Assembly (NCBI RefSeq): GCF_018613795.1
Contig: NZ_JAGGPN010000035.1
Location: forward strand, 1-64,000
Length of the DNA: 64,000 nucleotides
Origin: Arthrobacter sp. ISL-65
Lineage (GTDB): Bacteria > Actinomycetota > Actinomycetes > Actinomycetales > Micrococcaceae
Reading direction: 5' to 3'
How positions within the stretch are numbered: position 1 is the stretch's first letter; the number at the start of each line of letters is the position of its first letter. The position numbers were made by a program, and so were the translations under genes. Below are positions 8,645 to 18,008 of this stretch, piece by piece. A model generated the notes under the pieces. That model searched no databases. It saw only the letters and a program-made list of their open reading frames with translations, and was not told the DNA's origin.

Positions 8645-9594
8645 TCGGCATCTGCCTCTTCCACCAGTCCTGTGGGCCCAACGTGAACGTTACAGTTGCC
8701 GCCCAGACCGCGCTACACACGGCCGAGGTTTAACTGGCTGTTCAGACGAACCGGCCGAACTCCTCCAGTTTCGGTCATCACGACGGCGGCGGCGGTCACC
8801 CCGGCGGAGCTGAAGTCGTATTCCTACAGCGCGTGATGGGAGTCCGGCCGCTGTCGAAAGACCGAAGCGGTCTCCGCAGGCGCGCGGAGACCGCTTCCTT
8901 TATTGATTCCGCGGGAACGGTGGTGAGATCGGCACCGCGAAACCAAACCTTCCATGCCACGCGCCCAGTCCTCGTTTTGAAGAGCAATGGCCGCGAGCGA
9001 GGACAATAGCGTGCACGGCGGGCTAACTGAAACTTGGAGTGCCCGTGGTTCCGACATCTAGCGCGGATAATCTGGAGACGGGGTGGCCCGACATAATACA
9101 ACGAAGCAACGTATCCGCACGCCGTAGGTTTGGATTATTCATGCTTTTGATCTGAGTCTGGCCGCACTACCGCGTGCAGCATGGCGTGTAAAGAAGAGTG
9201 GGCGCGGATTGTATTGCTTGTTCGTCCGCGCAGAGGCTCCAATCTGGCCTTACCGCGATTGTGCCCCTGTGACTAGTGGACTACGGGATCTACCTACCCT
9301 AAGGCAACAATCAACTAGGAGGCGCCCTCTATGAGTACTCGTTTTTTAGCCTCTCCCGCTACTTGATCGCTCAGGTGCCCGCTGACCAGCCGATATGCCC
9401 GTCACTAGGTAGAACAAGGCGGCAAATGCGTTGAGCCATGAACGGAACCGGAGGTAATACACCTCGCCCCAGGATCCCGGGCCACAGCTGTACGTTCGCG
9501 CTGCCCGGTGGGGCAACAACTATACGTACGCGCAAGACTTGATAGAGCGTTCGTCAAGATGCGGCAGGTGCTGGTAGAATGTCCGGTCCGAGGG
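8645..9594. other. About 950-nt gap without a recognisable gene
   Basis: No frame of useful length gives a recognisable protein. It contains a strong hairpin (8864-8897) and, at 9331-9366, an 11-codon frame (MSTRFLASPAT) preceded at good spacing by AGGAGG (9317-9322). The latter could be a leader peptide or the 5' remnant of a lost gene. Confidence 0.5.
8864..8897. terminator. Perfect 14-bp hairpin, terminator-like
   Basis: Arms 8864-8877 and 8884-8897 are exact reverse complements (GAAGCGGTCTCCGC) around a 6-nt loop, followed on the + strand by CTTTATTG. It is GC-rich with a short T-containing tail. No recognised gene ends next to it on either strand, so it may terminate an unannotated transcript in this gap. 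Confidence 0.6.
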
Positions 9595-11826
9595 TTAGTT
9601 CCAGCCGGCCCCCACGACGGTCCGGCCCAGGAACCCGCCGGTCCCGCTGCCCCGGTAAAGCCAGAGGGTCCCGTTGGTGTCCACGGCCAGGATGTCGGTC
9701 TTGGCGTCGCCGCTGTAGTCGCCCCGGCCGGCGATGGCGGTCATGGCGTTCCAGCCTGCGCCCGGCTTCGTCCGGGGGAACCAGCCGCCGCGGCCGTTGC
9801 CGGGATAGAGCCAGAGGGTGCCTGACGCGTCGCGGGCCAAGACGTCTGCTTTCCGGTCACCGTTGAAGTCGCCGGGGCCGACGACGGCGGTCATGACGTT
9901 CCAGCCGGAGCCTGCCTTCGTCTTGGCGAGCCAGCCGCCGCGGCCGTTGCCCGGGTACAGCCACAGTTCACCGGCCTTGTCGCGGGCCAGGACATCGGCT
10001 TTCCCGTCCCCATTGAGGTCCCCCGGACCGACGATCGCGGTGAAGGACTGCCAGCCGGAACCCACCTTGGCCCGGGGCAGCCAGCCGCCGCGGCCGTTGC
10101 CCGGGTACAGCCACAGTTCGCCGGCCCCGTCCCGGGCCAGAATGTCAGTCCGCCGGTCGCCATTGAAATCGCCAGGGGCAATGATCGAGGTGAAGACATT
10201 CCAGCCGGAGCCCACCTGCTGGCGCGCCAGCCAGCCGCCGCGGCCGTTGCCGGGGTAGAGCCACAGGAACCCGGAATTCTCGCGGGCCAGGACGTCGGCC
10301 CTGCCGTCGCCGGTGAAGTCCCCGGCGGCAATCACCGTACTGAAGTGAAGCACGGCGGCGGCGGCGTCCAGGAGCCCGGCACCGCAACCCTGCGGGCAGC
10401 CGCCGGTGATGGGCCGTGCGGTCCGCTGGAGGCGGGTGACGACGGCGGCCGGTGTCGCCGTCGGCCCCATCTGGGCCATGAGAAGTGCTGCCGCAGCCGA
10501 CACGTGCGGTGCAGCGAAAGAGGTTCCTTCGGCCCAGTAATAGTTTGTGCCTGGCGTGTCCGTTGCCGTTGTCTCGCCGTCGTTTTCCGTGGACAGAATG
10601 CCATTGGGATCACCGCTACTTGGATCAGTAGCGGAAGTCGGCCTCATGTCACCGCCGGGGGCGGTGATGTCGACGCCTGGCCCGAAGTTTGAGTAGGGCG
10701 CCAGAGCTCCCGTTCGGCCGCTGGCAGCGACGCTGACGACGTTCCGGCAGTTTGCAGGGTTGGCGTCGGAGGCCTGGGTCATCTCGTTGCCGGCCGCCGC
10801 CACAACCACCGATCCCCTGGCCGTGGCGGTGTCGATGGCCTCTTGGAAAGTTTGCGGGCACACTCCGGGGCCGCCCAGGCTCAGATTGATCACCCGGGCA
10901 GGATTGAGGTTCAACGGCGCGTCGCCGACAGGGGCTCCGGACGCCCAAAGAATGGCGTCGGCAATGTCTGACACCGGACCACCGCACGGCCCGAGCACAC
11001 GCACCGGGAGGATTTTGGCTCCGGGTGCTGCACCTGCCATGCCCACTCCGTTTCGGGTGGCGGCAGCGATAATGCCGGCCACGTGGGTGCCATGCCACGA
11101 GGAGAAGGGCACGCCCGGAACTCCAACGCTGCACTGGTTATCGGCTGACCAGTCACCCGGGTCGGCGGCGTCGGCGTCGCGGCCATCGTTGTCGCCGGAT
11201 CTAGCTGGATCAGTGAGCATGTCGTAGCCGTCCAGCACGTTCGCGTCCAGGTCAACGTGGCTGGTTATGCCGGTGTCGACGACGGCCACCACCTGCCCGG
11301 CGCCCTGGGTGACGTCCCAGGCCCGGGTGGCCCTGATGCCGCCGGTATTCAAGGAGAGGTTCCACTGGTCGTTGTACGCCGGATCATTTGGATTAGCGGC
11401 TTTCGCCTGCAGCTTCACGTCCGGCTCAGCGTAGGCGACTGCGGGGTCCGCCCGCAGTGAGGCGAGCAACTTGTCGGCATCGCCGTCGCCAAATTCCTTG
11501 CTGGTGCGCACCACACGGGCTCCGCTGGCCGTGGCGCGGACCTCCTTGGCGGTGGCCCCAAGCTTGGCGGCGGCCCGGCTGACGGACTGTGCACGTAGTG
11601 CAGAACCGGACCGGGCAGGGTCCTTGAATTTCACGATGAACTGGTCCGTGGGCGGCGTGGCCACCGAGGGCCGGCGCGGCACGGACGCAAACGAGTGGGC
11701 CGGCGTCGGGGTTACTGGGTCATCGGCGGCCAATGCGGGGGGCGCGATGACGGCAGTGGCCACAAGGGCGGCGATGCCGGCAGACGTCATGAGGGCAGAG
11801 AAGCGTGTTCGGCGCATGACAAACAT
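9595..11826 (-). CDS. Secreted S8 subtilisin-like serine peptidase with C-terminal FG-GAP/VCBS repeats
   Basis: About 743 residues from ATG 11826 (GGACAGG lies about 9 nt upstream). Signal peptide, then an I9-type prodomain (QFIVKFKD ... AVAYAEPDV), then the S8 catalytic domain with Asp184 (VVDTG), His245 (HGTHVAG), oxyanion Asn347 (AAAGN) and Ser436 (GTSFAAPH). From about residue 482 to the end are FG-GAP-like repeats of 50 residues (GDxNGDxxxDxLARD ... LWLYPGNGRGGW) with Ca-binding-type Asp clusters, predicted to build a beta-propeller for substrate or wall binding. It is an extracellular protease, apparently monocistronic. Confidence 0.93.
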   Translation of the reverse strand: MFVMRRTRFSALMTSAGIAALVATAVIAPPALAADDPVTPTPAHSFASVPRRPSVATPPTDQFIVKFKDPARSGSALRAQSVSRAAAKLGATAKEVRATASGARVVRTSKEFGDGDADKLLASLRADPAVAYAEPDVKLQAKAANPNDPAYNDQWNLSLNTGGIRATRAWDVTQGAGQVVAVVDTGITSHVDLDANVLDGYDMLTDPARSGDNDGRDADAADPGDWSADNQCSVGVPGVPFSSWHGTHVAGIIAAATRNGVGMAGAAPGAKILPVRVLGPCGGPVSDIADAILWASGAPVGDAPLNLNPARVINLSLGGPGVCPQTFQEAIDTATARGSVVVAAAGNEMTQASDANPANCRNVVSVAASGRTGALAPYSNFGPGVDITAPGGDMRPTSATDPSSGDPNGILSTENDGETTATDTPGTNYYWAEGTSFAAPHVSAAAALLMAQMGPTATPAAVVTRLQRTARPITGGCPQGCGAGLLDAAAAVLHFSTVIAAGDFTGDGRADVLARENSGFLWLYPGNGRGGWLARQQVGSGWNVFTSIIAPGDFNGDRRTDILARDGAGELWLYPGNGRGGWLPRAKVGSGWQSFTAIVGPGDLNGDGKADVLARDKAGELWLYPGNGRGGWLAKTKAGSGWNVMTAVVGPGDFNGDRKADVLARDASGTLWLYPGNGRGGWFPRTKPGAGWNAMTAIAGRGDYSGDAKTDILAVDTNGTLWLYRGSGTGGFLGRTVVGAGWN
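9660..10330 (-). repeat. 150-bp tandem repeats within the subtilase gene (FG-GAP blades)
   Basis: The block CCAGCCGCCGCGGCCGTTGC recurs at 9781, 9931, 10081 and 10231, exactly 150 bp apart, with flanking sequence also conserved. One 50-residue propeller blade is encoded per unit. Near-identity at DNA level suggests recent expansion or gene conversion. Confidence 0.85.
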
Positions 11827-11930
11827 CGAGACCATCCTGTCCGGCGTCCTTCAGGCGCTGCCGCCGGGACGCAATCATGGGACGCGGCCCCCGCCGCGTT
11901 CAGGACGAGTCTAGCCCTTGTGCCCTTGTG

Positions 11931-13034
11931 TTACTTGGCCGCCAGGACCTTCTCGGGCTCCGATGTATCGGCGACGGGGCCGCCGCCAGAGCCCCTGTTC
12001 CTGAGCCTGGCCTCTACGGGACGCTCAAAGAAGGTGTAGGCGGCGCCGGCAAGCGGGATGGACACAGCAATTCCGACGACGGCGAACATGACGCGCTCGG
12101 CAAGGCTCGCCGGGCCGAGTTCCAGGGCTGTCCGCAGTACGAGCTCGTGGACCAGGTAGAGGGCGAACGACCATTCGCCCAGTTTCACCATCGCAGGGGC
12201 GCTGGCGAACGTGGGGCGCCCCCCGCAGCGGTCACGGTCCGCAAAGGCCGCAATCAGGAGGGCGAAGCCGGGAATGCAGAGCGCGCCCGCCAGCGGCCCG
12301 GCAGTATGCCATGGCGCGATGCCGTCGACGACTTCGAGAATCAGGACGGAACTGATGGCGGCGGCAGCACCGACGGCCACGCCGAACCTGGGCTTCCAGC
12401 CTTTCCTCATGGCGATGGCCAGGCACACACCTACAACGAACTCCGCGACCCTGAACGCCGGGAACGTGTAGAACAGGGCTCCCCAGTCGAAGCCGGGGAC
12501 GAACGCGAGCAGGACGGACACGAGAGCAACCGCGGCAACGAAAACCGTGGCGCTGATGCGAAAGAGCTTCCCCGGTTCAAGGCGTGAAAGCCGTACGGCG
12601 AGGAACGGGAACACCGCATAGAAGAATGCTTCGCAGGACAGCGACCAGGACACCCCGTTGTAGGCGTAGACCCACTGCTGGTCCCCGAGCCAGCCCTGCA
12701 CAAGGAGAAGCGAGGCCAAAAGCTGGGGAACGGACTGGTCCCCTTGGGTGACGAAAACCAGGACGACGGCGGCCAGCGCCGTAAGCGCGTGCAGGGGCCA
12801 GATCCGGGCGAACCGGCGCCAGTAGAACTGCCGCTTGGACGTGCCCGGCTTCATGGACCAGGCGAGCACGAACCCGGACAGCAGGAAGAAGAACGTCACA
12901 CCGGTCTGCCCCATGGACACCAGCGGGTATATCTCGGGCACCAGCGTAACTGACGCGTGATAGAGGACCACCAGCATGGCGGCTATGAACCGCAGTCCTG
13001 TCAGTGAATCCAGCCGGGTGCGCGAAAAATTCAT
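11931..13034 (-). CDS. Acyltransferase-3 (OafA/YrhL-like) membrane protein
   Basis: 367 residues, about ten membrane helices. The N-terminus has the family signature LTGLRFIAAMLVVLYHAS, in which the buried His is catalytic, followed by FFFLLSGFVLAWS and RRFARIWPLH. It should O-acylate an envelope glycan. It is transcribed towards the subtilase. Part of this gene is repeated as a decayed copy at about 15.7-16.1 kb. Confidence 0.9.
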   Translation of the reverse strand: MNFSRTRLDSLTGLRFIAAMLVVLYHASVTLVPEIYPLVSMGQTGVTFFFLLSGFVLAWSMKPGTSKRQFYWRRFARIWPLHALTALAAVVLVFVTQGDQSVPQLLASLLLVQGWLGDQQWVYAYNGVSWSLSCEAFFYAVFPFLAVRLSRLEPGKLFRISATVFVAAVALVSVLLAFVPGFDWGALFYTFPAFRVAEFVVGVCLAIAMRKGWKPRFGVAVGAAAAISSVLILEVVDGIAPWHTAGPLAGALCIPGFALLIAAFADRDRCGGRPTFASAPAMVKLGEWSFALYLVHELVLRTALELGPASLAERVMFAVVGIAVSIPLAGAAYTFFERPVEARLRNRGSGGGPVADTSEPEKVLAAK

Positions 13035-13311
13035 CCTTTACTCCATGTACGACGGCAATGAACGGACCAGTCTACCGGCGGAAAGATAGCACCGCATTTC
13101 ACCAGAGCCGGAGGAACTGCGTCAATCCTTCGGCAACATTGAGCCCTCGCAGGGGTCTTCGACCCGCTTCCTTGGGGGAAGTAGTTTCTTGATGAAACCT
13201 TGAGCGCCTCTTGGTTGCCACTTGATTTTCAAGCGAAATGCTCTACCTATCAAAGACCGGACAGGCGCCGCGGAAGCGGGCGACAGAGCCGCAACAAACT
13301 TAGGGGAGACC

Positions 13312-13782
13312 ATGGCAAAGATCGCAGGACGCAAGAAGCGCATCATCGTTACCACCGCAGTACTGGCGGCCATCAGTGGCGGCGCCGCCTTCGCATACTG
13401 GAGCGCAACGGGTACCGGCGTCGGCGAGGCAAAAACTGCCGCCGACAGTGTTCCGTTTACCTTTGTGAGTCAGGCAGCCACGGGCGGACCCCTTTCTCCG
13501 GGAGGCACTCAGCAGACCGTAGCTTTCGCGGTGACCAACCCGGGCACAGGCGTACAGTACCTGGCCGATGTCGAAGTGACGGTCGACGAAGATTGGTCCG
13601 TGGGTACAACCCTCCCGTGCACGGCCGCTGATTTCACAGTCGGCCCGGTCGTTGTCACCAAGGGGTCCATCAATGCGGGCGCGAGTGTTAACGGCACCGT
13701 GAAGGTCACTATGAACAACTCTGCCACCAACCAGGACAACTGCAAGGGAGTGACGGTACCGCTGGTATTTTCCGCGAGCTGA
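13312..13782 (+). CDS. SipW-type signal-peptide exported surface protein
   Basis: 156 residues. I chose ATG 13312 because TAGGGGAG sits just upstream and the protein then starts MAKIAGRKKRIIVTT, with a signal ending FAYWSATGTG, the W-x-x-S/A pattern of SipW-dependent (TasA/camelysin-like) signal peptides. The mature part is a small beta-rich domain (TQQTVAFAVTNPGTG, VTVDED) with two Cys. In Bacilli such proteins form matrix fibres; here no dedicated signal peptidase is adjacent. It is followed after ~95 nt by a second exported protein with a similar signal. Confidence 0.8.
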   Translation: MAKIAGRKKRIIVTTAVLAAISGGAAFAYWSATGTGVGEAKTAADSVPFTFVSQAATGGPLSPGGTQQTVAFAVTNPGTGVQYLADVEVTVDEDWSVGTTLPCTAADFTVGPVVVTKGSINAGASVNGTVKVTMNNSATNQDNCKGVTVPLVFSAS

Positions 13783-13876
13783 AGGCGAAACGGGCTGACG
13801 TACCTGGTCAGTAGCTCAGCTCTGACACTCCCCTGGTAGACCAACTTTCCGCCCACTTCGTGTTCAGAAGGTAGAC

Positions 13877-15631
13877 ATGCCAGCCACCAGCACCAGCTCC
13901 GCCAAGGCCCCTCGGGCGCCTCAGGCGGGGCTGGTGCTGCTTAAGCGTTCGGCAATTCGTTTCGCAGCTGTCGTCGCTTCGCTTCTGATGGCGGCGTTGG
14001 TGGGCGCTCCTGGCGCATCTGCCTTCTGGAGGTCCGTCGGGCTGGGAGCCGGAAGCGCCATAACCGCGTCCTTGGCTGCACCCACCGGCGTAACAGTTCC
14101 CTCCACAAGCCTGGGTGCCGTGCCGGTGGGCTGGACGGCGTCCGCCGGATCGATAACGCCAACGGGCTACTACGTCACCCGAGTCACGGGCAGCACCACG
14201 GCGTCGGCGTGCGGCAGCAGCCCGGCAGCCCTGCTGGCAGCTACGTCGTGCACGGACAACGCGGTACCCATCGGCACTCATACCTATGTAGTCACGGCTG
14301 TTTACCGGTCCTGGACGGCCGTCAGCGCGGCCAGCGGCAACGTCACAGTGGTGGTGCCGGCAAGCAACCAGCTCGCGTTCGGCCAGGGACCGAGCAATGC
14401 AACCGCCGGAGCGGCCATAAGCCCAGCGGTAACCGTGAGGGTGCAGTCCCTGGGGCTCGTTCCGGTTGCGAACGTTCCAGTGACGCTTTCCCTCGGGAAC
14501 AATCCGGGGTTGGGTACGCTCTCCGGAACGGCGACGGCTTCCACCAATCTGCTCGGAGTGGCCACGTTTTCGAACCTGTCCATCGAAAAAGCCGGAATGG
14601 GGTACACGCTCACGGCGTCCTCACCCGGCCTGACGTCCGTTGGCAGCGGGTCCTTCAACATCACGCCAGCGGCAGCGAAGACTCTTCAAATCACCACGGC
14701 ACCTACCTCGGGGGTAGCCTCGGCGTCGACGAATCTCGGCCCAATCTCGGTGCAGCGGCTGGACGCCTATGGCAACCTGGCTACGGCCGGTGATCTCGCC
14801 GTCGGGCTCTCATCCAGCGCAGCCGGAACCGGTGCGTTTTCCGCAACGGCCGGCGGACCGGCAGTCACCACGGTGACCATCCCAAGCGGGTCATCAGCTG
14901 TTTCCTTCCGCTATGGGGACACCAAAGCCGGGACACCCACCCTCACTGCCAGCAGCACGGGGCTGACCTCCGCCTCCCAGGCGGCAACCATCACCGCCGG
15001 CGCAGCCACGAAGCTCGCTGTGATCAGCGCGCCGGTGACGGGAGCAGCGTCCGCGTCCGCCACCCTCGGACCCATCACGGTTCAGCGGCAGGACGCCTTT
15101 GGGAACCAGACGACGTCGGGTTCCACCACGCTGCTTCTGTCTTCCAGCTCCGGGACGTCAATCTTCGCCATCACCTCCGCAGGTGCCAACGTGACCCAGG
15201 CGACCATAGCTGCGGGCTCCTCGGTGACATCCTTCTACTACGGTGACACCAAGGCAGGATCCCCCACGTTGACCTTCAGCGCCACCGGTCTCACCTCCGT
15301 GACGCAAACGTCAAACGTGACTGAATCGCCGTCGTTCCGACTCAAGTTTGTTGGCCAGCCAGCCACGTCAGTCGACAAGAATTTCCCGTTCAGTCCCTCA
15401 GTTTCAGTCGAGGTCGTTGACCAGTTCGACAACCGCGTCGACAGCACGGCATCCATAACAATCGCGACAGTCGCTCCTTGCCAGATCAAGGGGACAGCAG
15501 TCCAGACGGCCGTCGCCGGCCTGGCGACCTTTGCGGACCTGCAGCCTCAGGGTGCCGGCTCAAACTGTGCACTTAACGCAACCAGCGGAACGCTTACGGC
15601 AGCCAACAGCTCTGTGTATTCGGCCAAGTAG
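13877..15631 (+). CDS. Exported surface protein with Ig-like repeats
   Basis: 584 residues. The N-terminal membrane segment ends ALVGAPGASAFWRSVGLG, again SipW/TasA-like. A fibronectin-III-like region (about 65-155) is followed by several Big/invasin-type beta repeats; two are very alike (APTSGVASASTNLGPISVQR / APVTGAASASATLGPITVQR, each followed by DAYGN or DAFGN and YGDTKAG). There is no LPxTG or C-terminal helix, so it is probably secreted or held non-covalently. With the preceding gene it looks like a surface fibre or adhesin pair. Confidence 0.8.
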   Translation: MPATSTSSAKAPRAPQAGLVLLKRSAIRFAAVVASLLMAALVGAPGASAFWRSVGLGAGSAITASLAAPTGVTVPSTSLGAVPVGWTASAGSITPTGYYVTRVTGSTTASACGSSPAALLAATSCTDNAVPIGTHTYVVTAVYRSWTAVSAASGNVTVVVPASNQLAFGQGPSNATAGAAISPAVTVRVQSLGLVPVANVPVTLSLGNNPGLGTLSGTATASTNLLGVATFSNLSIEKAGMGYTLTASSPGLTSVGSGSFNITPAAAKTLQITTAPTSGVASASTNLGPISVQRLDAYGNLATAGDLAVGLSSSAAGTGAFSATAGGPAVTTVTIPSGSSAVSFRYGDTKAGTPTLTASSTGLTSASQAATITAGAATKLAVISAPVTGAASASATLGPITVQRQDAFGNQTTSGSTTLLLSSSSGTSIFAITSAGANVTQATIAAGSSVTSFYYGDTKAGSPTLTFSATGLTSVTQTSNVTESPSFRLKFVGQPATSVDKNFPFSPSVSVEVVDQFDNRVDSTASITIATVAPCQIKGTAVQTAVAGLATFADLQPQGAGSNCALNATSGTLTAANSSVYSAK

Positions 15632-15721
15632 GACGTGGCCCTGGGCAGGCGCTCTGCGCTTTAGATCGGGCGCGGCTGCCGCTCGTGGATGAACGACGAC
15701 GGCGGCCACCATAGTCAGTTG

Positions 15722-16118
15722 GCGCGGCAGCGATGCCCACTCCGAACCTAGGCCGCCAGCCGTTCCGCATGGCGATGGCCAGGCACGGCACGCACTCCAC
15801 AACGAACTCCGCGATCCTAAACGCGGGGGAACGTGTAGACCCAGTGTGGGTCGGCGAACCTGCCCTGGACGAGGAGAAGCGAGGCAAGGAGCCGGGGAAC
15901 GGACTGGTCCCCCTGGGCAGAGAGGGACAGGACGACGGCGGCCAGTGCCGTGAGCGCGTGCAGCGGCCAGATCCGGGCGAAGCGGCGCCAGTAGAACTGC
16001 CGTTTTGAGGTGCTGGGATTCATGGACCAGGCGAGCACGAACCCTGACAGCAGGAAGAAGAATGTCACGCCGGCCTGTCCCATGGACACGAGCGGGTACG
16101 TCTCGGGCACCAGCTTCT
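15722..16118 (-). pseudogene. Truncated, internally deleted copy of the acyltransferase-3 gene
   Basis: Read on the minus strand, 16110-15820 gives YPLVSMGQAGVTFFFLLSGF... and RRFARIWPLHALTALAAVV, nearly identical to the protein encoded at 11931-13034. It then jumps about 70 residues to FRIAEFVVE, with a frame change near 15836, and continues CLAIAMRNGWRPRFGV before homology stops at about 15722. The first ~35 codons (with the catalytic His) and the C-terminal third are missing. It is clearly non-functional. It lies on the same strand as the parent, with the two surface-protein genes between. Confidence 0.85.
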
Positions 16119-16442
16119 ACCCGCGGGACAAGCGAGGCTGCCCAACTGTTCCTACGCTAATCGTGCCCAATTCGTGCTTCCTCGCTGCGGGTAGCCGCCG
16201 CAGACCTTGATCCGGTCATCGCACCATTGGCTGCAGACAGCCAACCAGCAACGATAGCGAAGGATCCGAAAGTGGCAACGAAAGCAGAGAAAAAGGACTA
16301 CCGCTACTGCGATTTCTACTGCTTCATGTCGCTGGCGGACTTCAGCGCCTACGTGGCCAGTGACGACGACGGTGAACATGGCTTTTCAATCAGCGGCCGC
16401 AACGAGGATGCTCTCTTGTTGATTTTTCCGGGAGCAAGAACC
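16119..16442. other. Gap between pseudogene and ABC ATPase gene
   Basis: About 320 nt. An 81-codon frame on the + strand (16227-16472) runs into the 3' end of the ATPase gene and has no recognisable domain or clear ribosome binding site, so I do not call it a gene. No terminator hairpin was seen. Confidence 0.4.
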
Positions 16443-17297
16443 CTAGCTGGGCAGGATGCCCGACCGGCTTAGCAACGCCCTGGTCTTCGGATGCTGCGGT
16501 ACGGTGAAGATCCGGCTGGGCGGCCCCTCCTCCACAATCACCCCCTGGTCCATCACAACGATCTTGTCGGCGATGTCCCGGGCGAACTGCATCTCGTGGG
16601 TCACGATGACCATGGTGGTCCCCTGCTGGGCGATTTTCTTGATCACCGCCAGAACCTCGCCAACCAGTTCCGGGTCCAACGCGGACGTGGGCTCGTCGAA
16701 GAGCATGACGCTCGGTTCCATAGCGAAGGCCCGGGCGATGGCAACCCGCTGTTTCTGCCCGCCGGAGAGCTTGCTGGGATAGTTCTCCATCTTGTCGCCC
16801 AGCCCCACCATCTCCAGGTTAGGCACGGCAATGTCGCGGGCCTCGGTGGCAGAAAGTTTCTTCACGTCCCGCAGCGGCGCCATTACATTGCCCAGGGCTG
16901 TTTTATTGAGGAACAAATTGAAGTGCTGGAACACGAACCCGATGTCGGTGCGCTTCTGCGCGGTAATGGAGGCCTTCTCGGCTATGAGTTCGCCGCCGCG
17001 CTCCTCATAGCCGATCAGGTGTCCGTTGACGTAGATACGCCCGGCGTCGATGGTCTCAAGTTTGTTGATGCAGCGCAGTAGGGTGCTTTTGCCGGATCCG
17101 CTGGAGCCTAGGATGGCTATGGTTTCGCCGCGGTGGACTTCCAGGTCCACGCCCTTGAGAACTTCCACCCTCTTTTCCACGTGGGGACGGCCTGCCAGCC
17201 TGCTCCACAGAGACCTCTTCGTTTCGGAGATGAAGGTTTTATGGACATCGCGGACCTCGATGATGGTCTCAGCCACTGGACCGTGCCTTTCGTTCAA
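16443..17297 (-). CDS. Polar amino-acid type ABC transporter ATP-binding protein
   Basis: 284 residues. Walker [10 protein letters not shown] (64-72), Q-loop Gln124, signature LSGGQ (177-181), Walker B VMLFDEP (197-203) and switch His234 (IVTHEM) are all intact. The sequence is of the GlnQ/HisP subfamily (PAAT importers), with a slightly longer loop before Walker A. Its start overlaps the end of the permease gene by 29 nt, so it is the last gene of the hisD-like/binding protein/permease/ATPase operon. The substrate is not evident from sequence. Confidence 0.93.
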   Translation of the reverse strand: MNERHGPVAETIIEVRDVHKTFISETKRSLWSRLAGRPHVEKRVEVLKGVDLEVHRGETIAILGSSGSGKSTLLRCINKLETIDAGRIYVNGHLIGYEERGGELIAEKASITAQKRTDIGFVFQHFNLFLNKTALGNVMAPLRDVKKLSATEARDIAVPNLEMVGLGDKMENYPSKLSGGQKQRVAIARAFAMEPSVMLFDEPTSALDPELVGEVLAVIKKIAQQGTTMVIVTHEMQFARDIADKIVVMDQGVIVEEGPPSRIFTVPQHPKTRALLSRSGILPS

Positions 17298-17922
17298 GCA
17301 CTACCACGACGCGCGAGAGTGGGAGGCTGATAATCAGATATAGAACCGCCGCGGCGGTATAGATGGCCGTAGTCTGGAAAGTCTGGCTGTTCAGGATGTT
17401 GGCGGTCTTCAGGATCTCGGTCACGGCGATCACCGATGTCAGGGCGGTGTCCTTGATCATGGCAATGAAGTAGTTGCCGATCGGTCCCATGGAGACCACA
17501 AAAGACTGCGGGATCACCACTTTCCACAGAGTCTTCGAGGGGGTGTAGCCAAGGGACAGTGCGGCTTCGGTCTGGCCGTGTTCCACCGACAGGATGGCGG
17601 AGCGGAAGACTTCTGAGAGATAAGCGGCGTAGTTCAGCCCCAGCCCCAGGATGCCGGCCGGTACCGGTTCGATTTCGACGCCGATGCTGGGCAGCACGAA
17701 GAAGATGTAAACCAGCTGCACCAGCAGCGGCGTTCCCCGGATCACCTCAAGGTAGAACGTGGCGATGCCGCGGAGGATTTTGATCGAGGAAATACGTGCC
17801 AAGGCGATCAGCAGGCCAAGGACCAGTGCCAGCGCCATGGCCCCGAGGGCAAGTTGAACGACGACGGGCACGGCCACCAGAAGCGCCGGAAACACGGCGA
17901 ACGTGTTGTTGATGAAGTCCAT
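17269..17922 (-). CDS. Polar amino-acid type ABC transporter permease
   Basis: 217 residues with about five membrane helices. It has the permease motif of the HisMQ family ([18 protein letters not shown], the EAA loop that docks on the ATPase) and the N-terminal [16 protein letters not shown] typical of glutamine/glutamate-type permeases. Only one permease gene is present, so it would act as a homodimer. Second from last in the operon. Confidence 0.92.
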   Translation of the reverse strand: MDFINNTFAVFPALLVAVPVVVQLALGAMALALVLGLLIALARISSIKILRGIATFYLEVIRGTPLLVQLVYIFFVLPSIGVEIEPVPAGILGLGLNYAAYLSEVFRSAILSVEHGQTEAALSLGYTPSKTLWKVVIPQSFVVSMGPIGNYFIAMIKDTALTSVIAVTEILKTANILNSQTFQTTAIYTAAAVLYLIISLPLSRVVVVLERKARSSG

Positions 17923-18008
17923 TAAGGAATTCCTAAGTCAGAGTCGGGCAGGGCCGGAGCCGCCGCGGCAGTAAAGCACATGACTGCCGGCCCTGCGGAG
18001 ATCTGGAT

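Noticed and set aside
9781..10251. Regular 150-bp repeats as a possible CRISPR array
   Set aside because: The repeats lie in frame in the subtilase gene and code for FG-GAP blades; there are no unique spacers or cas genes.
16227..16472. 81-codon + strand frame after the acyltransferase pseudogene
   Set aside because: It has no clear ribosome site or domain and its end overlaps the ABC ATPase gene antisense.
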